Origin: Immersiella caudata
Lineage: Eukaryota > Ascomycota > Sordariomycetes > Sordariales > Lasiosphaeriaceae
DNA: 64,000 bases
Assembly (NCBI GenBank): GCA_030512335.1
Contig: JAULSU010000002.1
Location: 1,116,001-1,180,000, forward strand
Direction of reading: 5' to 3'
This document shows positions 22,241 to 34,058 of this stretch, piece by piece. The translations under genes and the position numbers were made by a program. Numbering within the stretch: the first letter of the stretch is position 1; every line of letters begins with the position of its first letter. The notes beneath the pieces are model-generated. The model worked only from the letters and a program-made list of their open reading frames with translations, did not search any database and was not told the DNA's origin.

Positions 22241-24659
22241 TCAAGCACAGGTTTTGCAAACCCACTGCTTGCCCTTTGCAACCGCCTCTTCCGGATTCTC
22301 AACACACTTCGTGTGATACAGGCGGTTTTTGCAGCCCTGTTTCCCCCGTCAGTAATTTGTCCCTCAGCGTCACACAAAACAAACACCAAAACATACCTTT
22401 TTGGCGCAAACCAGCATCCTCGACACCGGCACAGGCTCGCCGCAGGCGACGCACCCACTCGCGCTCTTTGCCTTTGGCTTAGGCGCCTCCACAACCTCCT
22501 GTGGCGCTTGAGACCTCGCCTCATTAATCCGCTGCGTTGCCTCAAGGATCTCATCCTCCGAGATTTTTCTCATCGCCAACAACAGCGCCGAGTGCGTGCT
22601 GAACTCTTCCGCCCGGCTGCGCTTGGCCACAATCCACGCCGCCTTCTCCCTAACAAAGCCGAGAAATGCACGTGGAAGATACTGCGGGGATGAAATGTGC
22701 TTGGGGAGGATGAAGGTATCCCACTCTTGCATGTACTCTTTCTCAGGAGGGTCCACGTCTGTGAAGTCGCCAAGGTTGTCGCGGTGCTTGCGGAGGAGCC
22801 AGGCGTCGTCCACGGGGAGCTGGCGCACCTCCGTTCCGGGCACAAGACGCACCTTACTTCGAGGGTCGTAGAGGGGCTGTTTGGTATTGGGAACGTACAC
22901 CTTCTTTTTGGACCGTCTGGGTGCGAGTTTCTGATATGGTCAGCCAAAATGGATACAACAAAAATGTGCAGATCAATTTTACCTTTTGGGCCTTGGCGTG
23001 TGGGAACTTGCTAAAAATGTCACGCCCGTCATCCGGACCAAGACGCGAGTTGACCCATGAGTAGTCGCCCTCGACATATCTGTCCAGATCCAGAGGCTTG
23101 ACGGGAAGACCCAGCTGGTATATCCTGGGCCGTAATGGTGTCGAGTCGCTGGCGCTCGACGTGACCGTCACAATTGTGCCTTTGCTGGGTTTCATATCAA
23201 AGTGGAAGTCGTACTGCGAATGACTCATGTAGTGAGCCCGCAGCTGGCTGAACCGGTCGTTTTCGGCTCCGCAGATCAAACAGCCAAACCGCTCTGTCTG
23301 CACTGTCTCAGGAGGAAGAATGTAGGTGATGGTCTGCTCGTCGACCGGGCAGTTCTCCTCGTCCACACGGCGACGCTTCCTGGGTTCTTTTCCAATAGCG
23401 TCATTCCACATGCGCCTCACGTTGTAATTCACTTCCTGTCTAGCACGGCGAGACCGACTCGGCGTCAGTTCTCCCCCGACCGCCTCCTCGGAAGCTTCCG
23501 GGGAAACGCCATTCACCAGCTCGATCGGAGGCTTGTCAGCCCCAGCCGTAACCGGGCGTTCTGGGTGGTGGTCGATGCCAGTCATGACATCCGCGCCATT
23601 CACACCTTGTGTGCCGTTGATGATGGCGTTTACATTGCCATTGATGCCGTTTGCGTTGCCGTTGATGATGCCGTTTGCGTTGCCGTTGATGACATTGGCG
23701 TTGCCGTTGATGACATTGGCATTGCCGTTGATGACATTGGCATTGCCATTGACCAAAGGCCGAACAGGCTCGTCGGGGTCGAATACAGTGATAGACGGCT
23801 GAACATCTTTCTCGTGCGTCCTCATCACCAGCTGGCTCGAAATCGGGGTGAACCAGCGGACGTCGATTTCGATCCGGAAGTTGGAAGGGCTATCTTGGCC
23901 AAGGCCAGGCGCCTTCCTGACGCCCAGCGGAATCTCCTTGCGATGGCGGCTGTTGAAGATATCGCCGATGGCGGCGGTCAAGACCCACTGGCGGGGAGGA
24001 AGGCCACGGTGATAAAATGCCTCCTCATCGTTGACGGTGGGTACAAGGTCGAGCGGAGGCCAGGTGGGATCACCAGCGGACTCTAGCTCGATGAAAACCG
24101 AGTACTTTTTGGCCAGGCCAAACACGGCGTCGTCGTCTCTCTCGACGTAAATCTTGTTCTCAGGGATGTGGAAGGGCTCCAGGGAGGTGAAGCGGACCAT
24201 GAGCGACGAGCTGGCGGGGTTCTTGAAAATCTTGAGATCGCAGACCTGGCTGTCCACGTGCAGGAGTTGGTGGGGGCCTTGAGGACCAGAGATGGTGAGC
24301 TTGCATCTGGCCTTGACGTTGGCGACATCCTTGACGTTGGGGGCCACAACGCCGTTCATGATGGCACCTCTGGTGCGCGTTGAGTCCTTGTGGCAGATGC
24401 GGAGCGCCTCGATGCGGAGGGCACGTGTCGCGGAGCCATGGTCTTCAAAGAGCGGGAAGCCGTCGTAGTCGTTGTTCAAACGGCGCTTCTTCGCAGCCCT
24501 CTGAAACTGCTCCTCGTTGTCGAGGGGCTTAGGCCCCGCCGTGGGCTCGCAGGACTGGGTTGAGGATTTGTTGCCCATCTTGATCCAGTGGTTGGTGGCC
24601 TTGGTCCAGTTCCGATGCAGGAAGGGGAGGCCGCGGCTCTGTCGAGTTGAACCCGTCAT
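22241..24659 (-). CDS. SUZ12: Polycomb PRC2 subunit SUZ12 with VEFS box and C-terminal zinc finger
   Basis: SUZ12 is a core subunit of PRC2, which methylates histone H3 lysine 27 and silences facultative heterochromatin. Three exons: 24659-22983, 22930-22397 and 22336-22241, all phase 0, giving 768 residues. A C2H2 zinc finger (C-L-I-C-G...H-Y-M-S-H) lies at about 458-478. The VEFS box spans about 595-710 with the acidic E-K-E-Y-M-Q-E-W-D-T-F stretch. The last two exons together make a Cys-rich finger at 719-767 (C-x2-C, then C-x4-C with H-x2-C, then C-x2-C), PHD-like; the final exon of only 31 codons supplies half of its ligands. An Asn/Gly-rich tandem repeat sits at about 302-348 between the conserved blocks. 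The ATG chosen is the first in the long exon; a shorter start is possible. Confidence 0.93.
23613..23753 (-). repeat. In-frame minisatellite in SUZ12
   Basis: About six degenerate copies of a 21- to 24-bp unit encoding N-G-N-A-N-V-I or N-G-N-A-N-G-I-I. The first three copies in the protein are nearly identical and the later ones diverge, so the array probably still changes length. It lies in the non-conserved linker between the N-terminal part and the C2H2 finger. Confidence 0.85.
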
Positions 24660-27625
24660 GTCTACCGATTTGCATCAGATACCGAAACCCCAACAAAAAG
24701 ATGAGCGACGTGCAGCGCGCCCGGCAACACGCAGCAGACGACGCGTGGTGTGCAAGGTGCAGGTGTGCAATGCTAGTGAAACAATCGGTTCGCAAGGCAG
24801 GATAATGAAGGTCTCTGCATCGCACAGCGGCCCGAGCAAGCGTTTATGTGCGGTGGTGTGAGCAGCCGAGTGGCGGCCTTTTGTGTGTGAGAGTGAGTGA
24901 GGTGCAGAGTGAAGAATGGAAGAGGGTGGATTCGCCGCGCTTCGAAAAGAAGTAGGAAGTGATAGGAAGTATAAGTATAGTCCCCGGTGCTCAATGACGG
25001 AAGGGTAGAGTGCAGGTGCGATGGAGAAAGTTTGTCAACAGCCTCGTCCCACGCCCGAACTTGACAAATGGATGGATGGGCGGGCGTTTGGCCGAGCGTG
25101 GCGCCCTGTATAAAAACAGGGGTAAGAGGGAGAAGCCGGGGGAGACGGATCGCGCACGGCAGGACAGCAACACAACGGCCACTGCGCGTCTTGCCAGCGA
25201 CCGTCTTTCACCGGTGCGCGACGTCTGCAGCGTCTAGTAAAGCGCAGGGACAATCAATACCGTGGCAATGGCGCATCTGCAGCTCAGGTAAACGACGCCA
25301 GCCAATGCATCGACATAGGGGGGGAAGGGGGTACAAGAGGGAGGGGCGCGGAGGGAGGAGGAAAGACGCGTGCCGTTACAATTGCGACGAGTTTCTCTCG
25401 CGATCCCGTAGCACACCACAGGGCAGCGGAGCCCGTGCTCGGTTCCTGGAATTGGCTAGCGGGCGGATCGCGGTAGGCGGGTACCCCTGCAAAGCGTGCC
25501 GAACGCCCGCAGGCTAGGTACCCCGCTAACCGCCCAATGTCCAATTACACGGGTGGGGCAAGGCGACGGCTGGATTTGACGGAATCGTAACCTACGTACC
25601 TGGGGTCCCGATAAGGGGGCGAAGATAGCGTGGGGTCTGTGTTTCGTTGAAGTTGCAAATGAAAAAGAAAGAGTAGAAGAGGCTGCAAGATGATTGTGGA
25701 GGGTTCGTTCCTTGCAAGATAGGTGCAGCTTCTGAGGTTGCTGCGAGATGAGAAATCGAGAATCAGTTTGGAGAAGGTGCGAGTTTTGATGAGTTTTGCG
25801 TGCCGCCCTATTGGCCAGCGATATAAAGGCAAACGCCTGGACGAAATTTGATATGTTCCAACAGTCATCGTATTCAAATGGGATGGGCTATTGTGCTATT
25901 GAGCGGCGTTTGCTGCATCATGGAGCTTGAATCCGGTGGGTGGCTGCGACCCCACCTCGGCTGGCTGACACCAGGACATGCCTGACTCTCTGACACCCAC
26001 GTTTCAACACATGGCTCTGATGACAGCGAGGAGTTGGGTGGAAAGGAAATCAATGACCCCATCGATGCCTGAGGAGAATATGATTAAGCTATGCTTTTGA
26101 ATACGGGGATCATGTACCACAGGCTGCGGAGCCGGCCTTGTACCTAGGTATGAAAGGCTCGCCGGAAGGCTGAGGGCCGATGCCGGGAAATTATCGCAAC
26201 CATGTCTCCTCGTGCGGGGACAGACACCGACAGCAACGGGTATGATGGATTTTTAGTCGCCTTCGACGATATTGAACATCCTCGAACCTCGTTGGAAACT
26301 TTGAAAAGAAGGTCGCGGTTGAGCGAAAAGGGCGCAAGGCTAGATTCAGTCGAGACGTCCAGCTGCATCCTCACACATTCAGGGGCTATCGCGCAAAATG
26401 CTTTGTATCGCCCTTGGAACTTGATCGAGACAATTTTGTCTCCATCTTCATATTCCCATTGTTTTTTTTTGTTTTTTTGCCCAATTGTTTCTTGTTTGCA
26501 AGGCGCTCGCTGGGGTTGTGTTTGTGGATAAATCCAGTGTCCTGACACGGCTGCCAACTGACATGCCAAGGTGACATCTACTTCACGAGACACCAACCCC
26601 GACGCAGGTAAATCAGTCAGAATGTTTTCACAGTAGCTCAATATCTATGAGTACCGAAAGTTTCTGTTATTCTTCAACCGACTGGAAGTGCTTAGATTGA
26701 GTGCAGCCAATCTTATTCAGGAGCGTTGGGCCGGGTGTCCAAGCTGACTCTTCAGCCGCGTCATACCCCGTCAGCCCGAGAAATCGCTCGACCTCCGCGA
26801 AAGCGCGCATAGTGAGCTCTCCTCGAGAAGAATTATTTCAATACATTTCGAGCATCTCGGTACATTTTCGCAAAATATTTGATCGGTTTGAGCTAGCTGG
26901 GGTGGGCAAACGATTGTTGAGGTAATTCGTGTCAGCCGAGGATCTCCCCGGAGAGGGGGTGTTCGATTCAAATCCAAAATTCACCAAGCTCAATATTCAG
27001 CGAACAGGAAGCAAGCGGCTCCCATCTCAGAAGCTGCAACTAATTTTGAAACTAGAAAAGCCTTATTGTACAGCACCAATGAAGAGAAGCCAAGGCGCAT
27101 TATGAAAAGGCTGGATTGCGTTGTGAGCTGAAAATCAAATCGTTTGAAGACTCAAGCACAAGTTGACTGGAACGCAACGCCATGCGACCTGACCCACTGA
27201 CAACCCGTTCCTAAAACGAGACATTTGGAGACAATTCATGAAGCACATACACTTTTTTTTTTTTGTTTTGCTACTACCTCTAGCTGGAAAGTGAGAGTTG
27301 CGGAAACACCCATAGACTGGGCCTGAGAGAAGCTGAAAGCTCCATGGTAGAAACAGCCAAGCCCCAGCCCCAGTCGATATTGTTCCTATATGACCACCGA
27401 GTGTGAAATAAAACCCGTTTTCAGCCACTATACTCTTGTAATCAATTTTCTTCGGTTTTGATTTAGTAACCCGAGTTCTGCCAAGCGTTGGGGTACTCAG
27501 CTGCTGTGAAGCCGCCACAAGGAATCAACCTTGAAGACCAGGCCTGGCAAACACATCGTGGCTTCAAGCAGTTCAAAACAACGCGATCGGCTGGACCACA
27601 ACCGGAAGGGAATGGAAAAATAAAT

Positions 27626-27877
27626 GAGAACGTCTATTCGTACCATACACACACATTCACGCACATAACCCCCGCACTTTATAGGACTAACTGCCACCAC
27701 TACCACAAGACCCCAAGGCCTCGTGTAAAGTAAAACAAGGTGTCTGTGTTGGTTTAAAAGGCGCCTGGGCTTCAAGAAGCGGCCTTAGTGCTTGGGGATG
27801 GTAGGCGGGTAGTTAAGGGTTATGCGCATGGGTATGCTGCAAGTAGACGTATCGTGTGCAGGTAAAGAGACATTCTC
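27626..27877. mobile_element. MITE copy B (hAT-like)
   Basis: 252-bp element with inverted ends beginning GAGAACGTCTATT and GAGAATGTCTCTT, followed on both sides by an ATAACCC element. Flanks AAAATAAA (27617-27624) and AAAATAGA (27878-27885) look like an 8-bp target duplication with one G/A difference and one extra base at the left junction. Its ends are more diverged than in copies A and C. Non-coding. Confidence 0.72.
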
Positions 27878-27914
27878 AAAATAGATAGGCTTCATATAGA
27901 CAGAGCGGGGCTGG

Positions 27915-28220
27915 GGAGCACGCGGTAGGAGAAATGAGTTTGACCATCATGAGAAGGACAGGAGCTCCATGACGGAATCGGGGAGCCGTTTTCCAGATGC
28001 GAAGAGACTTTTGAAGCATCTTTTCATGGTATTTTCCACAATAAGCAAGACCTATTAGAAATGTAACGAGGCATGACAGGTTTCCTCAGACCGTGGGTTA
28101 CGAAAGCCAAGGCCTACCGGGAATCCAACAAGGCATGGGCTACTTCCGACCAAGGGGCAGGGAACATTGTCAAACTCGATTCTCCCACCACGGAGCACCC
28201 ACGTCAATACATTCTCTGAC
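27915..28220 (-). repeat. Dispersed repeat R2, copy 2 (inverted)
   Basis: The segment at 27920-27950 (GAGAAATGAGTTTGACC) matches the inverse complement of 34540-34570, and 28105-28160 matches the inverse complement of 20041-20095. The element therefore lies inverted relative to the other copies. Internal sequence has diverged strongly. No coding potential. Confidence 0.55.
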
Positions 28221-28436
28221 AGCTAAAAGGAACCCAAGAAAGGTGTGTAATGTGTTAATTCGTTGCATTCGTACCGTATTATGTACCCATGAAATATACC
28301 GGGACTAGTGCTATTTACCTGTTCGTCCCTCAGCCCATCGTGTTCGTGACTCTCAGAGTGCCGTCCCTGATATCCCAATGCCCGCGTGTACCCAAACGCC
28401 TCATCGTTCTCGTAATTCAGTATGCAATCCGTTGTG

Positions 28437-30299
28437 TCACGCGCCGCTCTGGCCCGCCTCCCTAAGCTGCTCAAACGTCTCCTCAGCCTCCCCGTCCTTA
28501 TTTTCCTCGGCCCGCATGCGCCTCTCGACTTCCATCCGCCCATCCTTGCCCCAGTACCCTGCCTTCTCGGTGCCATGAACACACCCTTCGGTGATGAGAA
28601 CGTAGGGTGTCGGCGCATCGAACATGGGCTCGGCGAGAACCCGCTCCATCTCCATTTTCAACCCACGAGCACCGGTCTCGTTCTTGGCGGCTCTCTCGGC
28701 GATGGCGTATAGGGCTCGTCGTGTGAAGAAAAGCCGGCTGGGGTAGGTCTCAAAGAGGGCTGTATACTGCGCGACGAGGCTGTTCCGTGGCTCCGTTAGG
28801 ATGCGGTAGAGCTCGTCAAGCGACAGCGGTGTCAGAGCACAGACATTGTGCATCCGCCCGATGAGCTCGGGGATAAATCCAAAGGCCTGGAGGTCTGCTG
28901 GTGTGGTCAGGTCGAGGGGGGTAAAGTTGTGACGGACCTCGGTCTCCCCGACAAGCGGGAAGTCGACAGGCTGGTGGGGAAGGTGGTTGTACATCTCCTG
29001 CGGGAGAAAGTCCTTTCCACCAGAAATGGAGCTCCGGCCGGAGCGGATCTCGGAGCCGAAGCCGATAGATGGTTTGGCTACGCGCCTGAGGACGGTCTTG
29101 TCCAAGCCGACAAATGCACCGCAGAATACGAACAGTATGTTGGTGGTATCGATGATGTACTGGTCCGACTTGCCGGATGGCGGTGGTGGTGTCGGCGTAG
29201 GAGAGTTGTAGTTGCTTGTCGTGTTGTTCGATGTGCGTGACGATCTATGATCTTTGACGTGTATGGTAACCTTCGTGCCTTCAACCAGCTTAAGAAGAGC
29301 CTGTTGCACACCCTCTCCTCCTACGTCTCTTCCATTGACTGTTTCCTTCCTCGCAATCTTGTCGAATTCGTCGAGGACCACAATGCCGTGTTCCGTCGCC
29401 TTGACGTCGTAATTAGCTTCGATGAGCAGACGCTCGATGCACGCTTCAACATCCTGTCCGATGTATCCGGCCTGTGTAAATGCATTGCAGTCGCTGATTG
29501 TGAATGGAACGTTGAGTTTCTTGCTGAGGGTTCTGAGTAGCAGCATCAGCATCACCCATTGGCTAAGATGGGAAAAGGGATGGGCTCACTCCAGAATATA
29601 CGTCTTGCCCACTCCTGTCGGGCCTATCAGCAGCAAATTGCTCTTGTCAATTTTCACATGTTGAGGAACCGCGGAATCCTCGGACACGTAGAAGTTGTCG
29701 GAGGAGGTGGTGAGAGTGTCCTCGGTGGGGAGGTGCGTCCCCCGGACCGACTCGTTATGCCCGGGGAACTCGTCTTCAATTGAGTAACGGCTTTGATCAG
29801 CTTGACGCCGAGATCTAGAAAGCGTAGGATTGTCAAACAACCACCGCCCACCTTCAACAGGATGAACACGGTCTCCCCCATAGCTCACGCGGTCTGGCAG
29901 ATCGCGATCCTGAGCAAACTTCTGTCGCTGAAGCTTCTCCCGCAGACGCTGATCCTGGACATCGTGGTGCTGGCGGCGCCGTAGCCCCTGATAATGGTTG
30001 AATATAACCGAGCATATCGTCTTCTTCGCGCGCTCCTGGCCAACCACGTAATCGTCAACTCGTCGCTTCAGATCGCGAGGATAGAACTGCGGGACACCAA
30101 AGGTCGACTTTGCGAAAATGGGCCCGCGCCCCGTGTCTTGCGACGGATCATAGCTGCTCGTGAAGCCCGAGTTGAAGTACTGTGAGCGACGCGGAGCGAC
30201 GGCGAGGAAGGTCGAGTAGGCGGAATGCCCGAGTCGGTGTCGGGTTACGTACGACGGCGACGCGCATTTCGGGGCCCGCGCCCTAGCAAGGGCCGACAT
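28437..30299 (-). CDS. MCX1: Mitochondrial ClpX-type AAA+ ATPase
   Basis: Mcx1 is the mitochondrial matrix homologue of ClpX, an unfoldase; in yeast it activates ALA synthase, and where ClpP is present it feeds substrates to it. Two exons, 30299-29590 and 29532-28437, phases matching, 601 residues. The N-terminus is rich in Arg, Ala and Ser with no early acidic residues, as expected for a mitochondrial presequence. The ClpX signature V-V-G-Q-E-R-A-K-K lies at 85-93. The Walker A motif GPTGVGKT is at 226-233, just before the intron, and the Walker B motif V-V-L-D-E-F is at 288-293. The pore-loop region reads G-Y-I-G-Q-D-V-E (about 259-266). The bacterial N-terminal zinc-binding domain is absent, as in other fungi. 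Long low-complexity inserts lie between residues 105-215 and after Walker B (Asn/Ser/Thr/Pro-rich, about 320-345). Confidence 0.94.
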
Positions 30300-31682
30300 G
30301 GTTGCTGCCGGCGGGAGGGGTAATCATATATCATGAGTGTTGCACGTCTGCATTCTGAGCTCAGTGCGGGCGAGTATCTGACGCAAGCCCCGGGTCAGCT
30401 CGAACATGACGAAGGAGCTGAACGCGGGGAGCCTGTCACTGCGATGGAGTCCATAGCTTCGCCGCACTCCCCGCCATCGCGAGCTTTGACCCACTCGAGT
30501 CATCTGTCTGGCTAATCAGCGTGACGCATCAGGAGGTGGCCCACAATTCTCAGGGCCGAATCTCGGGCCTGACCCTGCAGGCGGCTGGTCGGTTACGGAA
30601 GGCTACAGCAGGTCGAAGTTCGCCGCCTGCCAGGCGAAACCCGGCACCCAATCACCCAGCCATCACACCATTGATAAAGCACCCTTGAGCGATCTAGTCG
30701 CCTCCGAAGACAGCCGTAGAGCGGGCCAAGATAAAAGATACGATATCCGATGCATTGCCTTGCCTTAGCTCACGGCCGACAGGCGGCGAAAACAGGGGTC
30801 AAGAACAGCGGCGTTGAGAAATTGCAGCTTTTGTTGAATTGAGTTGGGCCCTCGGTCAGTGCGTCCAGAGTTGCGAACACTGTGGTCCTGCATGCACACG
30901 CGACGGAAGAAACGATTTCAACATCCTTTCCTACCACTTGATCGGTGGTAGTTATGTCTCATTCTATTCCAAGTAGGCCTTGATTCATGTACTAGAGGGC
31001 ATAGGAGAGCTACTCGATGTCTTTTTTGTGAAATGAAAACAGCTTTCTCATCAGAGCTCTTGCGTCTCCCACCGCGGTCGAACTCATGTATTCAAGGTCA
31101 ACGTGTGTGCCACTTCCAGACCTTCGAGCAATATGGACGAGGCCTCTTACAATGCAAAGAACGCCTTCTATAATGATGGGAGGCCTTATTAGACGTAAAT
31201 AACGCATTTTACAAACACGATAAGGCCCTTCAAAAAGCAGTTGATACAATTTTATCGTCGTCGAAGACGGACGTAGGATTGGTATCGCGTTTTCGCACGG
31301 AGTAGTTGGCCCCTCCCATGATGTAATTGAGCATCCGCAGCGAACGTTTATTACTGGGAACCTAGCTCCCCTCCATGAGCGAAGAGCTCAGCCCATATCC
31401 GATCCGACACTTTCGTTCGTGTTCAGGTTCTTCTAAAATCACCCCTCCTCAACTTTTGTGATTTCGATCGAGTCGATTTTTTGCAATCTCCCGAAGGTTG
31501 ATTAACTTTTTTGTCGGGCAAGCGCGACCGGGCCCCTGCCGTTTGTTTGCGCCTGCATTGTTCGGCCCTGTCCTGGCAACAACAGCAATTCCAAGCTGAG
31601 CTGGGCGCTATATTTCTCGTCGATAACAATTCTGCTTCCCGGAAATCCCAAAAACAATTCCGCACACAAAGACCGCGAAAAC
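30300..31682. promoter_or_regulatory. Divergent promoter region of MCX1 and the branching enzyme, with a repeat
   Basis: 1.4 kb between divergent start codons. A repeat of the R2 family occupies about 31010-31330. The 300 bp before the plus-strand start codon is A/T- and pyrimidine-rich and is the likely core promoter of the branching enzyme gene. No specific regulatory site was identified. Confidence 0.45.
31010..31330 (+). repeat. Dispersed repeat R2-like, copy 3
   Basis: Contains an AATAACGCATTTTAC block resembling the AATAACGCCTTTTCC block at 34495, and a GTTTTCGCACGG block at 31287-31300 that recurs at about 44080. The similarity is patchy and the boundaries are estimates. Non-coding. 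Confidence 0.45.
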
Positions 31683-34058
31683 ATGGATCCAATTGCAGAG
31701 AATTCGTCCAAGACACTTGCCAACGGCGGGCAGGTGGCTGAAGATGACATCCCCAAGGACGGAACGGGTACGGTTCCCCGCTCGACTCACCTTTTGAGTT
31801 TGGGATTGACTCAAAACAGGCGTCGTGAAGCTGGACCCCTGGCTCTCACCATTCCAAGATTCACTGAAACGCAGATACGCCAAGGCGCAGGAATGGATCA
31901 AGAAGATCCAAGAAACAGAGGGCGGTCTCGATAAATTCAGCAAGGCAAGATACACGCTCCTGAACCCTGACTGCCAAAGTACTAACAACCGTTTCAGGGG
32001 GCTGATATTTTTGGGCTGCACATGAACAAAGACAACAGCATCAGCTACCGAGAATGGGCCCCAAACGCCATCAGAGCATCCCTCGTGGGAGATTTCAGTA
32101 AGCACCGACGATCTAGCCCATATGGATAGTTCTGACTCTTGCAGACAACTGGAATCGCGAATCCCACCCCATGAAGAAGAATGAGTTCGGAGTCTTTGAG
32201 CTGACCATCCCCACTGCCGCAAATGGGCAGGCGGCTATTGCACACAATTCCAAGATCAAGATCTCCATGGAGCTCCCAACAGGTGAATGGATCGACAGAC
32301 TGCCGACATGGATCAAATATGTTACCCAGGATCTCTCAGTCTCCCCTGCATACGATGCTCGATTCTGGAACCCCGCTCCAACGGAGCAGTACACCTTCAA
32401 ATACCCCCGGCCCAAGAGGCCGGCGAGTGTTCGGGTGTATGAGGCACATGTTGGCATCTCATCTCCTGAACTCAGGGTCACCACCTACAAGGAGTTCACC
32501 AAGACGATGCTGCCAAGAATTCGAGACCTTGGCTACAACGTGATCCAGCTCATGGCCATCATGGAGCACGCTTACTATGCCAGCTTTGGCTACCAAGTCA
32601 ACAACTTTTTCGCTGCCAGCAGCAGATACGGGCCACCGGAGGACCTGAAGGAGCTGGTGGACACTGCTCACAGCATGGGAATTGTCGTCCTTTTGGATGT
32701 GGTACATAGTCACGCATCCAAGAACGTGCTGGACGGTCTCAATGAATTCGACGGCACTGACCACCAGTACTTCCATGAGGGAGCGAAGGGCAAGCATGAG
32801 CTCTGGGACAGCAGGTTGTTCAACTACGGCCATCACGAGGTCATGCGTTTCTTGCTCAGCAACCTGAGGTTCTGGATGGACGAATACCACTTTGATGGCT
32901 TCAGATTCGACGGTGTAACGAGCATGCTGTACACCCACCACGGTATCGGAACGTGAGTGATCTCCTGACTGTGCATCTAGAGTGTGAGCTGACATCATCA
33001 CAGTGGGTTCTCTGGCGGCTACCATGAGTACTTCGGCGCTGGTGTTGATGAGGAGGCGATCGTCTATCTGATGCTGGCCAACGAGCTCCTCCACGAGCTT
33101 TACCCTGAGAGCATCACCGTGGCGGAAGATGTGTCGGGAATGCCGGCGCTTTGCCTTCCGCTCTCGCTAGGTGGCGTCGGGTTCGACTACCGGTTAGCCA
33201 TGGCTATCCCCGACATGTGGATTAAGATCCTCAAGGAGAAGAAGGATGAAGAGTGGGATATCGGAAATATCTGCTTCACCCTGACCAACCGACGCCACGG
33301 CGAGAAGACAATCGCCTACGCCGAGAGTCACGATCAAGCGTAAGAACATCCCTTGTCTGTTCATCTGAGCACCGTTGACATCATGCAGCCTCGTTGGTGA
33401 TAAATCACTCATGATGCACCTTTGCGACGCTGAGCTCTACTCCAACATGTCGAACCTCACGCCGTTAACTCCTGTTATTGACCGGGGCATGGCGCTACAC
33501 AAGATGATCCGCCTCCTGACTCACGGGTTGGGCGGAGAAGGGTACCTCAACTTCGAAGGCAATGAGTTCGGCCACCCTGAGTGGCTCGACTTCCCCCGGG
33601 AGGGCAACCAGAACTCGTTTTGGTATGCCCGGCGCCAGCTGAACCTGACCGAGGATGCCCTGTTGAGATACCAATACCTCAACAACTTCGACAGGTCCAT
33701 GAACAAGACCGAGGAGAAGTACGGCTGGCTTCACGCACCACAGGCCTACATTTCCCTCAAGCACGAAGGCGACAAGGTCATCGTGTTTGAGCGAGCCGGT
33801 GTGGTGTTCATCTTCAACTTCCACCCGACCTCCAGCTTCACCGACTATCGCATCGGAATTCAGGAGAAGGGGACATACAGGATCGTGCTGAACAGTGACA
33901 GCAAGGAGCATGGCGGATTCAACCGAGTGGACGAAGGAACCAGGTTCTTTACGGAGCCCACTGAGTGGAACGGTCGTGCTAACCGCGCTCATGTGTATAT
34001 TCCGTGCAGGACTGCGTTGATTCTGGCGCTGGAGTCGACCGTGTCGCAGAAGTCTTGA
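31683..34058 (+). CDS. GLC3: 1,4-alpha-glucan (glycogen) branching enzyme, GH13
   Basis: It transfers alpha-1,4-glucan segments to alpha-1,6 positions, making glycogen branches in the cytosol. Six exons: 31683-31767, 31820-31944, 31998-32097, 32145-32952, 33004-33339 and 33389-34058, all in phase, giving 707 residues, the usual fungal length. The N-terminal CBM48-type domain (about 70-170) is followed by the GH13 barrel. The nucleophile Asp is in R-F-D-G-V-T-S-M (D359), the acid/base Glu in T-V-A-E-D-V-S-G (E414) and the stabilising Asp in Y-A-E-S-H-D-Q (D483). The C-terminal beta domain is complete. The second intron starts with GC rather than GT (A-A-G|G-C-A-A-G-A); the conserved reading across it supports this. 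Confidence 0.97.

Larger units (their letters stand above)
24660..28436. other. Large spacer between SUZ12 and MCX1, with repeats
   Basis: About 3.8 kb with no gene I can support. It contains the promoter region of SUZ12 (24660-25250), MITE copy B (27626-27877) and a dispersed repeat copy (about 27915-28220). Minus-strand open frames at 26144-26641 (165 codons) and 27135-27518 (127 codons) have no recognisable domain or splice partner. I regard them as chance frames, but they are the best places to look for a small unknown gene. Confidence 0.5.

Noticed and set aside
33495..33992. Minus-strand open frame of 165 codons
   Set aside because: It is antisense to the branching enzyme's last exon.
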